Virus record (IMG/VR): IMGVR_UViG_3300021062_000008
Location: 1 to 40,917 of that record
Direction: 5' to 3' (one strand)
From: a virus
Length of the DNA: 40,917 bases
Part shown: positions 23,305 through 31,864 of the stretch, one piece after another
How the letters are laid out: each line of letters starts with the position of its first letter
Position numbering within the stretch: position 1 is the stretch's first letter
The notes under the pieces: generated by a model
Database searches by the model: none
What the model was told of the DNA's origin: nothing
The model's input: only the letters and a program-made list of their open reading frames with translations
Made by a program: the position numbers and the translations under genes

Positions 23305-23787
23305 ATGAAGTATCGAATCATGCCAGCAGTCGCAGCAATATTCCTATTGGGTGCGGTTACTGGCTTTTCGGTTTGTCACGTGGTTAAACCAACCCCGCTG
23401 ACAGAACCGGTGGTATCCCCTACCCCGACTGATGATCGGGCGGAACTGACGGTCGATAACGTACTCATCAGGTTCAACGAAAAGCGTCTGGCGGCAGATT
23501 TGCCCCAGTTGCCTACGAACCTTCAATACAACAAGGTCGCCGAACAGCGGGCTAAAGAAGTCTGCGCTGTTAATAAAGTCGACCACAGCGGATTGCGGGA
23601 AGCTGTAGAATCGGGTCAGTTGCCTAGCGGTAGCCGTGAGGTCATCGCCTTTGGTATCCCCAATTCGACCACGACAGTTGCCGAATGGATTAAGTCGCCT
23701 ACTCACCGCGACTTCGTGCTGTCAGACGACATAAAAGAAATAGGAATAGGTGTTTATCAGGACTGTACCGCGATCGTAGGAAAGTAA
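23305..23787 (+). CDS. Secreted CAP/SCP-domain protein, 160 aa (moron)
   Basis: ATG 23305 follows AAAGGTGGAAGCA. Residues 5-24 are a signal peptide or membrane anchor (MPAVAAIFLLGAVTGFSVC, where the Cys may or may not be a lipid site). Residues 50-158 are a CAP (YkwD/SCP-like) domain: RFNEKRLAADLPQL, VAEQRAKEVC, DHSGLREAV, and AEWIKSPTHRDFVL with the family His. CAP proteins act outside the cell; bacterial roles are poorly known. Own operator-controlled promoter and a downstream late promoter mark it as an independently expressed moron, perhaps altering the host surface. Confidence 0.8.
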   Translation: MKYRIMPAVAAIFLLGAVTGFSVCHVVKPTPLTEPVVSPTPTDDRAELTVDNVLIRFNEKRLAADLPQLPTNLQYNKVAEQRAKEVCAVNKVDHSGLREAVESGQLPSGSREVIAFGIPNSTTTVAEWIKSPTHRDFVLSDDIKEIGIGVYQDCTAIVGK

Positions 23788-23791
23788 TCGC

Positions 23792-23884
23792 TTGACCTTC
23801 TAGTAAGTCCGATCTATTCTATAAGTAACTAGCTTAGAATAGAAAACCTATCGAGCTGCCATTAATTCATGTGGCAGCTTTTTC
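23792..23884 (+). promoter_or_regulatory. Late leader 4: promoter, conserved boxes and terminator before ejection genes
   Basis: TTGACC (23792-23797), 17 bp, TATTCT (23815-23820); six bases later AACTAG (23827-23832); GAAAACC (23842-23848), 21 bases after the -10; then AGCTGCC/GGCAGCT (23854-23860/23873-23879) with a T-run. The terminator also ends the CAP transcript. Confidence 0.8.
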
Positions 23885-23904
23885 TTTGTTCAAAAGGAGC
23901 GTTT

Positions 23905-25332
23905 ATGCCAAAAATATTTGGTTACGACCTAGGCAAAGCGTATGACAATGCAACTACGCGTGCCGGTAATGTCTTTGCGGCCGGTGGTGGCAATTTGGAC
24001 GCGCTTGGCGCTTTCTTTACACCTAACCGTACAGTAGAAGGTAAGGCTTTGCATTCAACCTTGCCTACCCTGCCGCAACAGCAGCAGTACAACATCTTCG
24101 GTAAGGACCCAAATCTTAAAACAAGCACTACGACTACCCCAACCACAAAACCTACTACTAAAAAGACCAGCGGTGTCGGTTCTGCCGGCGTTACTTCTGG
24201 TGGTGGGGGTGGCGGCGTTGGTTCGGGTGCAGTTTCCAGCACAACCAGCAATACCCCAATGACTTTATCAATGCCTACTAGCGCCTATGGTCCGTCCCCT
24301 GCCGATAACCTTGGCGGTAATGCCCCAAGTCAGTTAGACCTTATCGAACAGGCTTACCAGACCGAAATCGGTGCTTTAGGTGAGCAAGAAAGCTTAGCTA
24401 ATAGTCAGTTCGGCCAGACCCAAGGTCTTCTTAGTGGTCAACGCGAAGGTGTTCTAGGCCAAATTAGCGCTGAAGAAGCTAACCGACGCGGTTCTGTTGA
24501 GTCTAGCGCCGTAAATGCCCGCAAGAACCTGCAAACCTCATACGATCAGGCCGCAGTAAACATTGCCCAGCAAAATGCCCAGCAAGAACAAATGCTTCGA
24601 CAGCTTCTAGGCGATCTTCAACAGCGTCAAATCGCTGGCATGTCGGTTGCTGGTAACTTTAATAGTTCAGTCCGTGACGCCGCGAATGAATCCTACGGTC
24701 GTCAGGCCACCCAGGGCGCTACCCAGATCGCCACTGGCCGACAAGAAGCCGAACAGGACATCAACAACCAGTTGGTTCGCGGGACCGGCGAAATCGAAGC
24801 CCAGAAGGCCGCTGAAATCGGCAAGATCACTGACTACTACGCTAAGACTCGTAATGACATCAATAACACCTACAATTCTTCGATGCTTCAGTTGGCTCAA
24901 CAGCGCGACCAGCGCCTTGCGGCTATTGCTCAAGCTCGCGGCGCTTCAGCTTCGGCTAAGGCTCAAAATACTGCCCAGGCTTGGAATGATTACCTTGCCC
25001 AGAAGCGAACTGTCGACATGCAAGCGTATGAGAACGCCCAGGCCCTTGATATGTGGAAGCAGCAAAAGGAATTCAGTCTTCAGCAGGCCGCGGCTTATAA
25101 CGCCCAGCAGATTCAGGCTGGTTCTGTTTCAGCGCCTAAAGCTCAATACAGCTTTACGACTGATGCTTACGGCAAACCTACCTATCGAACTAACAAATAC
25201 ACTGGCGAAGTGGAAGCAGTTAGCGCCGGTGGTGGCGCAGGTGGCGGCGGTGAAGAAGCCCTTCAGGTTGCTAGCGGTCTTGATCCAGCAATCCGCAGCC
25301 GAATTGATTCTATTTTGGACGAAGAAGAATAG
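23905..25332 (+). CDS. Internal virion/ejection protein, Gln/Ala-rich coiled coil, 475 aa
   Basis: ATG 23905 follows AAAAGGAGCG; an in-frame 23869 start lies in the terminator and is rejected. Residues 1-60 are compact, 75-130 are Thr/Gly/Ser low-complexity linkers, 140-395 are Gln/Ala/Asn-rich helices able to form long coiled coils, and the end is Gly-rich then acidic. Such proteins next to a giant LPD38 protein are ejected core proteins in short-tailed phages. No membrane span is seen. Confidence 0.65.
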   Translation: MPKIFGYDLGKAYDNATTRAGNVFAAGGGNLDALGAFFTPNRTVEGKALHSTLPTLPQQQQYNIFGKDPNLKTSTTTTPTTKPTTKKTSGVGSAGVTSGGGGGGVGSGAVSSTTSNTPMTLSMPTSAYGPSPADNLGGNAPSQLDLIEQAYQTEIGALGEQESLANSQFGQTQGLLSGQREGVLGQISAEEANRRGSVESSAVNARKNLQTSYDQAAVNIAQQNAQQEQMLRQLLGDLQQRQIAGMSVAGNFNSSVRDAANESYGRQATQGATQIATGRQEAEQDINNQLVRGTGEIEAQKAAEIGKITDYYAKTRNDINNTYNSSMLQLAQQRDQRLAAIAQARGASASAKAQNTAQAWNDYLAQKRTVDMQAYENAQALDMWKQQKEFSLQQAAAYNAQQIQAGSVSAPKAQYSFTTDAYGKPTYRTNKYTGEVEAVSAGGGAGGGGEEALQVASGLDPAIRSRIDSILDEEE

Positions 25333-25340
25333 GGGGCTGA

Positions 25341-28300
25341 ATGGCACTATCAGTCCTTAAGCCATTCAAAGATGCCTACGGACGGGTCAAACAAGCAGTT
25401 TCCAAGCTTCCATCAATGGCGAAGCAGACTGCCCAGAACGCTGGCTTTAACCAGTATCTAGGGCAGTCATTAAAAGAAACCGCTATGGCCCCTGTCCAGG
25501 CTGTACAGAAGCAGGTTGCCCCAGTTCGGCAAGCTGCGGTTAATCGTGTGGTTACACCAGTCCGAAGCACTGTTCAGCAGGCCGGTATCGCTACCCAGAC
25601 CGCGGCTAGGAACATGGTCAATTCAGCAGCAGATAAGACTTACGCCAATGTCGGCAAGCCGATGAACAGCTACTTTGCCCCTACCCCGAATGTTCGAACG
25701 CGTGATGTAGTCCGTGAAGTTGGCGCTACGGCTAAGAACTGGTTTATTGAAACCCCCGCTAGAACCGCAGTAGGCTTGATGAACTCAATGCCTGGCCCAA
25801 TGCGACAAGACGTCTACACGCCTGGCAAAGACCCTTCACTGATTCATTCGACAGCAGAAAAGTTCTTCTTAGGGACTGACCCAATCAAGTCGGCCCAGGT
25901 TAATGATGTAAACAAGTGGGGTCGCGAAAAAGGTCTATCCCCTGCCCAAGCTACCATGCTAGCTGGTGCAGCTATGTTTGGTGGGACAATCGCTGACGTT
26001 ACAACCGGCGGCGGTGGTAAGAAGCAGGCCGCGCAAGCAATCGCCAAGTCCACCGATGCTGCCCAAATCTTCAAGATTCTTAAGACCTTTAATACAGCCG
26101 GTGGGGACACTGCCTTAAAGCAAGCCGCGACCAAACTATCCAAAGTTACTGATCCTAAGATTGTACTCAAGACCCTCGACGCCATGGGTGAAGTCTCAAA
26201 GACGGCTAGCAAAGGCGCTAAGGCCACCAAGTCGCTTATTAAACAGCTTCCAGACATTGCCATGGAAGACCGCCAGATCATGACCAAATACATTGATGCC
26301 CAACGTCTTAAGGGCGATATTCCAGGCAAACTGTTCACCCCCGTCGGTCCCAACATGGAAAGGGACGCCCTTCGAATTGCTGAACATTACGGCTTGAAAC
26401 CAAAACCAGGCATGGGCCTAGCTGACACCTTCGATGATTATCTATCTACGGTCCGCGGTATCACTGGTTCTGATGCTGGCGTAGTTAAAGGTATGCCACG
26501 ACTCAAGGTTAAGGGTAGCAGCGTCTACGATGCCACTGGTAAAGAAATTGCCAAGCTATCCAGCAATGACCATGCTCTCGCCTTTAAACGCGTCCTAGCC
26601 CATGAAGGGGCCAAACCAGACCTTACCGAATTTGTCGTCCGTGGTAGCACGGTCGTAGACAATAAAGGTAAGACGATCGCCCAGTTGGACAGCCCCGACC
26701 TAGCTAAAGCCTTCCGACGCAGCTTAATGCAGGAATCAGATCGATTTAAGCGCATGATTCACGGCGACGAGTATGCTGCCCGTGCTGACGAATCTATTGA
26801 ACAGTTGATGGCTCAACGCGCCAAAGTAAAGGCTAATGAACTACCACTTACCCGTGAGACGGTGAACAGTGTTCTTAATGGCCGCCCTGCCCACCAGCAG
26901 ATGCTTGAAGAAGCGATTAATAAAGGCGACTACTTACGGGCAAAGAAGGTCATCGACCTTATGGACGATAGCGATCCGTTTAAGGATACGATGATAAAGA
27001 CCTTCGGTCCTGACATCAAAGAAGCCCTAAGACACCACCCTGCTACCTTAAATCAGGCCCAGCCGGCCTTCGGTGGCGTAGCTGGCTTCGAAGCAGAATA
27101 TGACGAGAACGGTAAAATTGTTGGCACGAAGTTTGATCCTACTAAGGCCGCCATGGGTATCGGGGCCATGTATACATACGGCAAAGTGAAGCCTGGACAG
27201 GCCCAAAAAGCTGTCAGTAGCACCGCCGATTACCTTGCAGAACTGAAGAAAACCCGAATGTTAGCCGAAAAGGGCGCGAAGCCAGGACTAGGCCAGCAAA
27301 TCTTTGATTTGGTTCGTGATTTCAAACGAAAACAGATTGACAGCGTATCCCCTATCGAAGATGCACTTCATACTGCTGCCAAAAAAGGCAAATACGAAAT
27401 CCTTCCAAGTAAAGACTTCTCTTTGCAGGTTGACCGTGTCTTACGAGCCGATAATCTGGCGGGTCAGTTCCTTAAGGATCACGGATTGGTTGATGTGGTA
27501 AAGAAAGTTGATGATCTTGATGCCTTAGATGAATACTTAATCGCCAAACAGGCAGTTCGGGTTAAGGAATTTGGTATTGAGACCGGCCGAAACCTTAAGC
27601 ATGACGCCCAGTTAATCAAAGACCTCGCCCCCCAGTATGAAGAAACAGCCCAACAAGTAACCAAATATTCCCAGACCCTTCTGGACTATGTCACTGATTC
27701 TGGCCTGATCAGTCCTAAGTTAGCCGCCCATCTCAAGAAGAAATATCCTGACTATGTGCCGCTTAACCGCATCATGGACGAAATCGACAATACCGTTCAG
27801 GGAACCAGTAAGGCCGTAGCTTCCCTATCAAAACAGACTGTAGTCCAAAAGCTCAAAGGTTCCGATCGGGTTATCCAATCCCCTGTTAAATCATTGTTTG
27901 AAAAGACTGTCGACGCTGTTACTCAAGGCGAAAAGAACCGTGCAGCACAGATGCTTGCTAGCTACATCGACCTACCAGGCAATCCACTAGGGCTACGCAA
28001 ATTAGGGTCCGGTGAACTTGCTGGCGGCAAGAATACCATTTCTGTTCTAAGGAACGGTGTCAAAGAAGTCTACGAAACAGCTGATCCCATGATCGCAGAC
28101 GCGGCGAAGAACTTGGGACGACAGCATCTTGGCTTCTTAGGCCAACTGTTTGCTGTGCCTGTACGGGCCGTTAAATTGACTGCTACCGGACTGAACCTAC
28201 CGTTCGTCGCTTCCAACTTAAGCAAAGACCAGATGGGTGCATTCATTATGTCGAATCGCGCCGCTTCCACTTCCCTACTCAACCCAGGCAACTTTATGAG

Positions 28301-29843
28301 AGCCTTCTGGTCTGCCTTGAAACACGACGATCTGTACGACGAAGTGGTCCGTAACGCAGCCGGTGGAACTAGCTTCGACCTTATGAGAAATAACGTCGCC
28401 CCAGCAATCGATAAGATTCGGGCTAGTAGAACCGCTGGTGGTAATATCGCCTACCACGTTACCCACCCAGGTGAATTACTACGGGCTATGGAAGACATCG
28501 TCGGACGATCAGAAGAACTAACCCGTATCCAACAGTTCCGCGGCACAAAGCAGGCCCTACTTAAAGAAGGCCGCACTGCTTCTGACGCTAGCTTATTAGC
28601 TGCTAAAGCTGCCCGTGATAACACCGTCAACTTTGCCCGCTTCGGTGACTGGGGACGCGTTACCAACCTGATAATCCCCTACCTTAACGCCGGCGTTCAA
28701 GGCGCCCGTCTTACTGTTCGAAACTTTGCCCAGCGCCCAGTTCAGACCACCGCCAAGACGGTAGTTGGGGTTATGACCCCACTAGCCGGCATCACTTACT
28801 GGAACCTATCTGACCCTAAGCGTCGACAGGTCTATAACGACATTCAGGAATTCGAAAAAGAAAACAACTTCATCATTGTTCCCGATAATCCAACTAAAGA
28901 TGAAAAGGGTCGCTGGAACGTGATTAAGATCCCTTTGGCCCAGGGCTTAACTGGAATTGCTTCTGTGCAGCGCCGCATGATTGAAGCCTCGCAGGGCATG
29001 GACGAAGTGAAGTTTAACGAAGTGGCCGGTCAGGTCATCAAGACCCTCACTTCGATCGACGTATCAGATAAATGGAAGGTCGCTTCAACCGTCACCCCAC
29101 AAGCCTTCAAGCCTTACCTGGAAAGCACCACCAACACCAACTTCTTCACTGGCCGCCCAATCGTCGGTCGTGACCTAGAAGGTTTGCCACCAGAAGAACA
29201 GTATTACGTTGGGACTAAAGATAAGCCAGGCACTTCTGGAACTGCTATCAAAGTGGGTCAGGCGATGGGTGTGTCCCCACGCCACGTTGAAAACTTTATT
29301 CGAACTAGTTTTTCCGGCGTTGGGCAACAGGTCCTTAACACTAGTGACCGCATCTTAGCTGGTACGGGCCAGATTTCCCCTAACCAAATCGGTGGCCAAG
29401 ACACAGCAGACGCAATATCCGCCCGCTTCAACAAAGCCCGTGGTGGTGCTGAAGCCGACCGGATTTATAAAGCTGGTGACGAGATGGACGCCGAAAAGAA
29501 AAGGCGGAACCGCGACATCAAAGCTAGACTTCAGGCTGGCGACCCACGAGCCTTAGACGGTCTAACGAAGAAGGAAGCCCAAGCACTGATCCGGTCTGTT
29601 CGGGAAAAGGGCGAACGCGACGCCTTAGATGGACCAAAACGGGCCATGTACGACGTACCGATTAAAGATCGGGTCAAGATCATTCAGAAGGCTACCGGCG
29701 CACCACCCAAACTGATCAAGGCCGCTCAAGTCATTCAGGAAGTACCAGCCGACCAACAAGAAGCTTATATCCGGTACTTAAAACAAAAAGGTGTTCTGAC
29801 AAAGCAAAATAAAAACCAATTCTATCGATTACTTGAATACTAA
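25341..29843 (+). CDS. Giant internal virion protein with LPD38-like domain, 1500 aa
   Basis: ATG 25341 lies eight bases after the previous stop. The long N-terminal third is basic and Ala-rich. Around residues 800-1170 it has AAHLKKKYPDYVPLNRIMDE, then ARDNTVNFARFGDWGRVTNLI and IPYLNAGVQGARLT, a pattern I associate with large polyvalent protein-associated domain 38 (LPD38) of phage ejection proteins. A transmembrane-like segment occurs near 1170 (VVGVMTPLAGITYW). The C-terminus is Lys/Arg-rich helix. It is probably packed in the capsid and injected with DNA to build a channel or early complex. A tape-measure role is less likely because no tube genes exist. Confidence 0.75.
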   Translation: MALSVLKPFKDAYGRVKQAVSKLPSMAKQTAQNAGFNQYLGQSLKETAMAPVQAVQKQVAPVRQAAVNRVVTPVRSTVQQAGIATQTAARNMVNSAADKTYANVGKPMNSYFAPTPNVRTRDVVREVGATAKNWFIETPARTAVGLMNSMPGPMRQDVYTPGKDPSLIHSTAEKFFLGTDPIKSAQVNDVNKWGREKGLSPAQATMLAGAAMFGGTIADVTTGGGGKKQAAQAIAKSTDAAQIFKILKTFNTAGGDTALKQAATKLSKVTDPKIVLKTLDAMGEVSKTASKGAKATKSLIKQLPDIAMEDRQIMTKYIDAQRLKGDIPGKLFTPVGPNMERDALRIAEHYGLKPKPGMGLADTFDDYLSTVRGITGSDAGVVKGMPRLKVKGSSVYDATGKEIAKLSSNDHALAFKRVLAHEGAKPDLTEFVVRGSTVVDNKGKTIAQLDSPDLAKAFRRSLMQESDRFKRMIHGDEYAARADESIEQLMAQRAKVKANELPLTRETVNSVLNGRPAHQQMLEEAINKGDYLRAKKVIDLMDDSDPFKDTMIKTFGPDIKEALRHHPATLNQAQPAFGGVAGFEAEYDENGKIVGTKFDPTKAAMGIGAMYTYGKVKPGQAQKAVSSTADYLAELKKTRMLAEKGAKPGLGQQIFDLVRDFKRKQIDSVSPIEDALHTAAKKGKYEILPSKDFSLQVDRVLRADNLAGQFLKDHGLVDVVKKVDDLDALDEYLIAKQAVRVKEFGIETGRNLKHDAQLIKDLAPQYEETAQQVTKYSQTLLDYVTDSGLISPKLAAHLKKKYPDYVPLNRIMDEIDNTVQGTSKAVASLSKQTVVQKLKGSDRVIQSPVKSLFEKTVDAVTQGEKNRAAQMLASYIDLPGNPLGLRKLGSGELAGGKNTISVLRNGVKEVYETADPMIADAAKNLGRQHLGFLGQLFAVPVRAVKLTATGLNLPFVASNLSKDQMGAFIMSNRAASTSLLNPGNFMRAFWSALKHDDLYDEVVRNAAGGTSFDLMRNNVAPAIDKIRASRTAGGNIAYHVTHPGELLRAMEDIVGRSEELTRIQQFRGTKQALLKEGRTASDASLLAAKAARDNTVNFARFGDWGRVTNLIIPYLNAGVQGARLTVRNFAQRPVQTTAKTVVGVMTPLAGITYWNLSDPKRRQVYNDIQEFEKENNFIIVPDNPTKDEKGRWNVIKIPLAQGLTGIASVQRRMIEASQGMDEVKFNEVAGQVIKTLTSIDVSDKWKVASTVTPQAFKPYLESTTNTNFFTGRPIVGRDLEGLPPEEQYYVGTKDKPGTSGTAIKVGQAMGVSPRHVENFIRTSFSGVGQQVLNTSDRILAGTGQISPNQIGGQDTADAISARFNKARGGAEADRIYKAGDEMDAEKKRRNRDIKARLQAGDPRALDGLTKKEAQALIRSVREKGERDALDGPKRAMYDVPIKDRVKIIQKATGAPPKLIKAAQVIQEVPADQQEAYIRYLKQKGVLTKQNKNQFYRLLEY

Positions 29844-29851
29844 GGAGCTAT

Positions 29852-30019
29852 ATGGCCAGAAAGAAACTAATCAAAATCCCAGTCCCCGCCCCTAAGAAGG
29901 CAAAAGCCCCCAAGATGTTGAAACCAAAACTTAACCTGTCTAAAGGAATGCAACGGCTCAAGGCCTCCACGTCTAGCACACCGCTGTACAAGGTCCCTAG
30001 CCTGAAGCGGAAAGGATAA
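29852..30019 (+). CDS. Very basic small protein, 55 aa
   Basis: ATG 29852 follows AAGGAGCTAT. The chain is Lys/Pro-rich throughout (KKLIKIPVPAPKKAKAPKML and repeats of similar type) with almost no acidic residues, like a protamine or a DNA-condensing virion peptide. It lies between the giant internal protein and the fibre gene. Function unproven. Confidence 0.65.
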   Translation: MARKKLIKIPVPAPKKAKAPKMLKPKLNLSKGMQRLKASTSSTPLYKVPSLKRKG

Positions 30020-30021
30020 TA

Positions 30022-31200
30022 ATGTCCACGATCAGTAATCTATTACCAGTCCCACCGGATAACTTTTCGACCACCCTTAACGGTTCCATTTCTGCTGCTG
30101 CGCTTTCCATCGCGCTTAACAGTGTGACTGGCCTACCAACCGAAGGTGTGGGGGTTATTTATAAGAAGGAATCAGACGGTACAGTCGACGCCGACACCGT
30201 TGAGTTTATCCACTGGACCAACATTTCAGGTTCCACCCTTCAGCTTACCGACAGCGGCGACCGTGGCGTAAGTGGTTCAGCAAACGGCGCACAGACGCAT
30301 GATTCGTCAGACACCTTCGAAGTCTGGGTCCATGCTAACAGCCATTACAAAGGAATCCGAACAGCAGTCTTGGCTGAACACAATGACAGTGGCACACATA
30401 AGGCGAACATCGCCCTGACTACCCCAACCCTCACTTCCCCAGTCTTTGCAGGTACACCAACAGGTGTCTTTACTGGTTGGATTGGCTACAGCACCGTCAT
30501 TCCTACGCGGCAGTCATCCGATGATCCTACCTACGTTCTTCGGTTTGCAGGCGTCGATCTTACCGACCGAATTGCTGTTGGTATGAAAGTTAAATTAACC
30601 CAAGCTAGTATCGAACGCTACGGTATCGTAACTGCGATTTCCTTCTCAACGAATACGGACGTTACGGTTCTTACCCGCTGTGATGACACATCGGTTAACT
30701 ACGACGTCCTAGATACTGCCAGTAATACGATTTCAGGCTTCGCTTATTCACCAGTTAAGAACCCTGTTGGCTTCCCAATGGACCCAATCAAATGGTCTGT
30801 TCGGGTTATCAACTCAAGTGACTACGCCCAAAACAGCCCTAGCGCCGGTACATGGTACAACCTCAACTCGTCACTCAAGATTGACATTCCTATTGGTTCT
30901 TGGCGCGTGAGCTATCGGGTGAATATGATGTCGTTTATTTCCGGTAGTGGCTACCACACCCCACGAGCTGCCCTATCAACCTCGACAAGTTCAGTCAGTG
31001 ACCAGGAATTAAATGTTGGTAGCGAGCAGAATAGTACCGACTATCTGTTGCACCTAATCGGTCGGGAAAAAGACTTACTGCTTGCTTCCAAGGCCACCTA
31101 CTACCTTATTCAGTCTGTGGACGGCGCTGGTGTCACAAATATTCAGCACCTTGGTTCACGATCCCGAACGATAATGGAAGCAGTCTGCAACTACCTGTAG
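30022..31200 (+). CDS. Tail fibre/receptor-binding protein candidate, 392 aa
   Basis: ATG 30022 lies three bases after the preceding stop, with AAAGGATAAT upstream. The N-terminus (DNFSTTLNGSISAAAL, then VEFIHWTNISGSTLQLT) has the style of phage fibre attachment regions, with a following THKANIALTTPTLTSPVF trimer-type linker and a C-terminal beta-rich domain. As the last structural gene before lysis it is the best candidate for host recognition. Confidence 0.65.
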   Translation: MSTISNLLPVPPDNFSTTLNGSISAAALSIALNSVTGLPTEGVGVIYKKESDGTVDADTVEFIHWTNISGSTLQLTDSGDRGVSGSANGAQTHDSSDTFEVWVHANSHYKGIRTAVLAEHNDSGTHKANIALTTPTLTSPVFAGTPTGVFTGWIGYSTVIPTRQSSDDPTYVLRFAGVDLTDRIAVGMKVKLTQASIERYGIVTAISFSTNTDVTVLTRCDDTSVNYDVLDTASNTISGFAYSPVKNPVGFPMDPIKWSVRVINSSDYAQNSPSAGTWYNLNSSLKIDIPIGSWRVSYRVNMMSFISGSGYHTPRAALSTSTSSVSDQELNVGSEQNSTDYLLHLIGREKDLLLASKATYYLIQSVDGAGVTNIQHLGSRSRTIMEAVCNYL

Positions 31201-31227
31201 TCATATTAATCTTTCGAAAGGAGCTTT

Positions 31228-31251
31228 ATGGGTAGATTCAAAAATACCTAG
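31228..31251 (+). CDS. Seven-residue micro-ORF after the fibre gene
   Basis: GAAAGGAGCTTT precedes ATG, giving MGRFKNT and TAG. The ribosome site is as good as those of real genes, but the frame closes at once, just at a DnaA-box-like string. It may be the start of a lost gene or a leader peptide. Confidence 0.3.
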   Translation: MGRFKNT

Positions 31252-31281
31252 TTATCCCCACAACAAAAAAACTTATCCACA
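31252..31281. other. Second DnaA-box pair
   Basis: TTATCCCCA (31252-31260) and the perfect consensus TTATCCACA (31273-31281) are spaced 21 bp apart in an A-rich stretch between the fibre and lysis genes. Confidence 0.55.
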
Positions 31282-31301
31282 AAAAACGAAAGGAATCCAC
31301 A

Positions 31302-31547
31302 ATGTATTCAGAAGGCACAAACCAAGCCATTGCCGAAGTCGTCGGCCAGCCATCACCAGAACAAATCGTCGGTCGCTTTGATCAAGCCATCAACGACCTT
31401 AACTCACAGATTCAATCAATCCGTGACCGCGCGCAGAACGAAATCATCGCCCTTGAGAATCGACGCGCAAGCTTCCAAAACTCACGCGATGAGGTCGCCC
31501 AAGCCCACGGTTTAAACCAGCCAACCGACGGCCCAGTAGAAGGTTAA
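31302..31547 (+). CDS. Small coiled-coil protein, 81 aa
   Basis: ATG 31302 follows AAAGGAATCCACA. Residues 20-65 form an amphipathic coiled coil (FDQAINDLNSQIQSIRDRA, then LENRRASFQNSRDEV). Lysis-module position; might be a regulator of lysis or a fibre chaperone. Confidence 0.65.
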   Translation: MYSEGTNQAIAEVVGQPSPEQIVGRFDQAINDLNSQIQSIRDRAQNEIIALENRRASFQNSRDEVAQAHGLNQPTDGPVEG

Positions 31548-31549
31548 TA

Positions 31550-31855
31550 ATGACGCAGGTTCTTACATTCCTTACTAACCACTTTCTAGTTCTTCAGGTC
31601 ATTCTGGGTCTGGTTTCGATTTGCTACATCGTGGTGAAGATAGTAGTGGAACTACTTCATCATAGGCATCGAATCCAGGCCCGTAAGAACCAAGCGCGCA
31701 TTGCCGACGCACTGGAACAACTAGTAATGTTAAATAACACCTACCTACCCTGGTCGTACGAACAACTATCCGAACAGGACAGGGCAATGATCAATACGGT
31801 CATTCCCACGCACCAGCAACTTAAAGAAAGGACTTTCGATGAAATTCCTGGTTAG
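31550..31855 (+). CDS. Single-span membrane protein, holin candidate, 101 aa
   Basis: Residues 10-37 are hydrophobic (HFLVLQVILGLVSICYIVVKI), followed by a charged HHRHRIQARKN helix. It directly precedes the amidase. One membrane span and a basic cytoplasmic tail would fit a class III-like holin or an accessory. Confidence 0.55.
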   Translation: MTQVLTFLTNHFLVLQVILGLVSICYIVVKIVVELLHHRHRIQARKNQARIADALEQLVMLNNTYLPWSYEQLSEQDRAMINTVIPTHQQLKERTFDEIPG

Positions 31856-31864
31856 GGGGCGGGT

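Noticed and set aside
24647-25360. Plus-strand 237-codon frame within the ejection protein
   Set aside because: It overlaps a well-supported frame entirely; Leu/Arg/Ser/Thr-biased content and no ribosome site.
25341-29843. Tape-measure protein
   Set aside because: No tail tube or tube-assembly genes; LPD38-like signatures and position after a nozzle gene favour an ejected internal protein.
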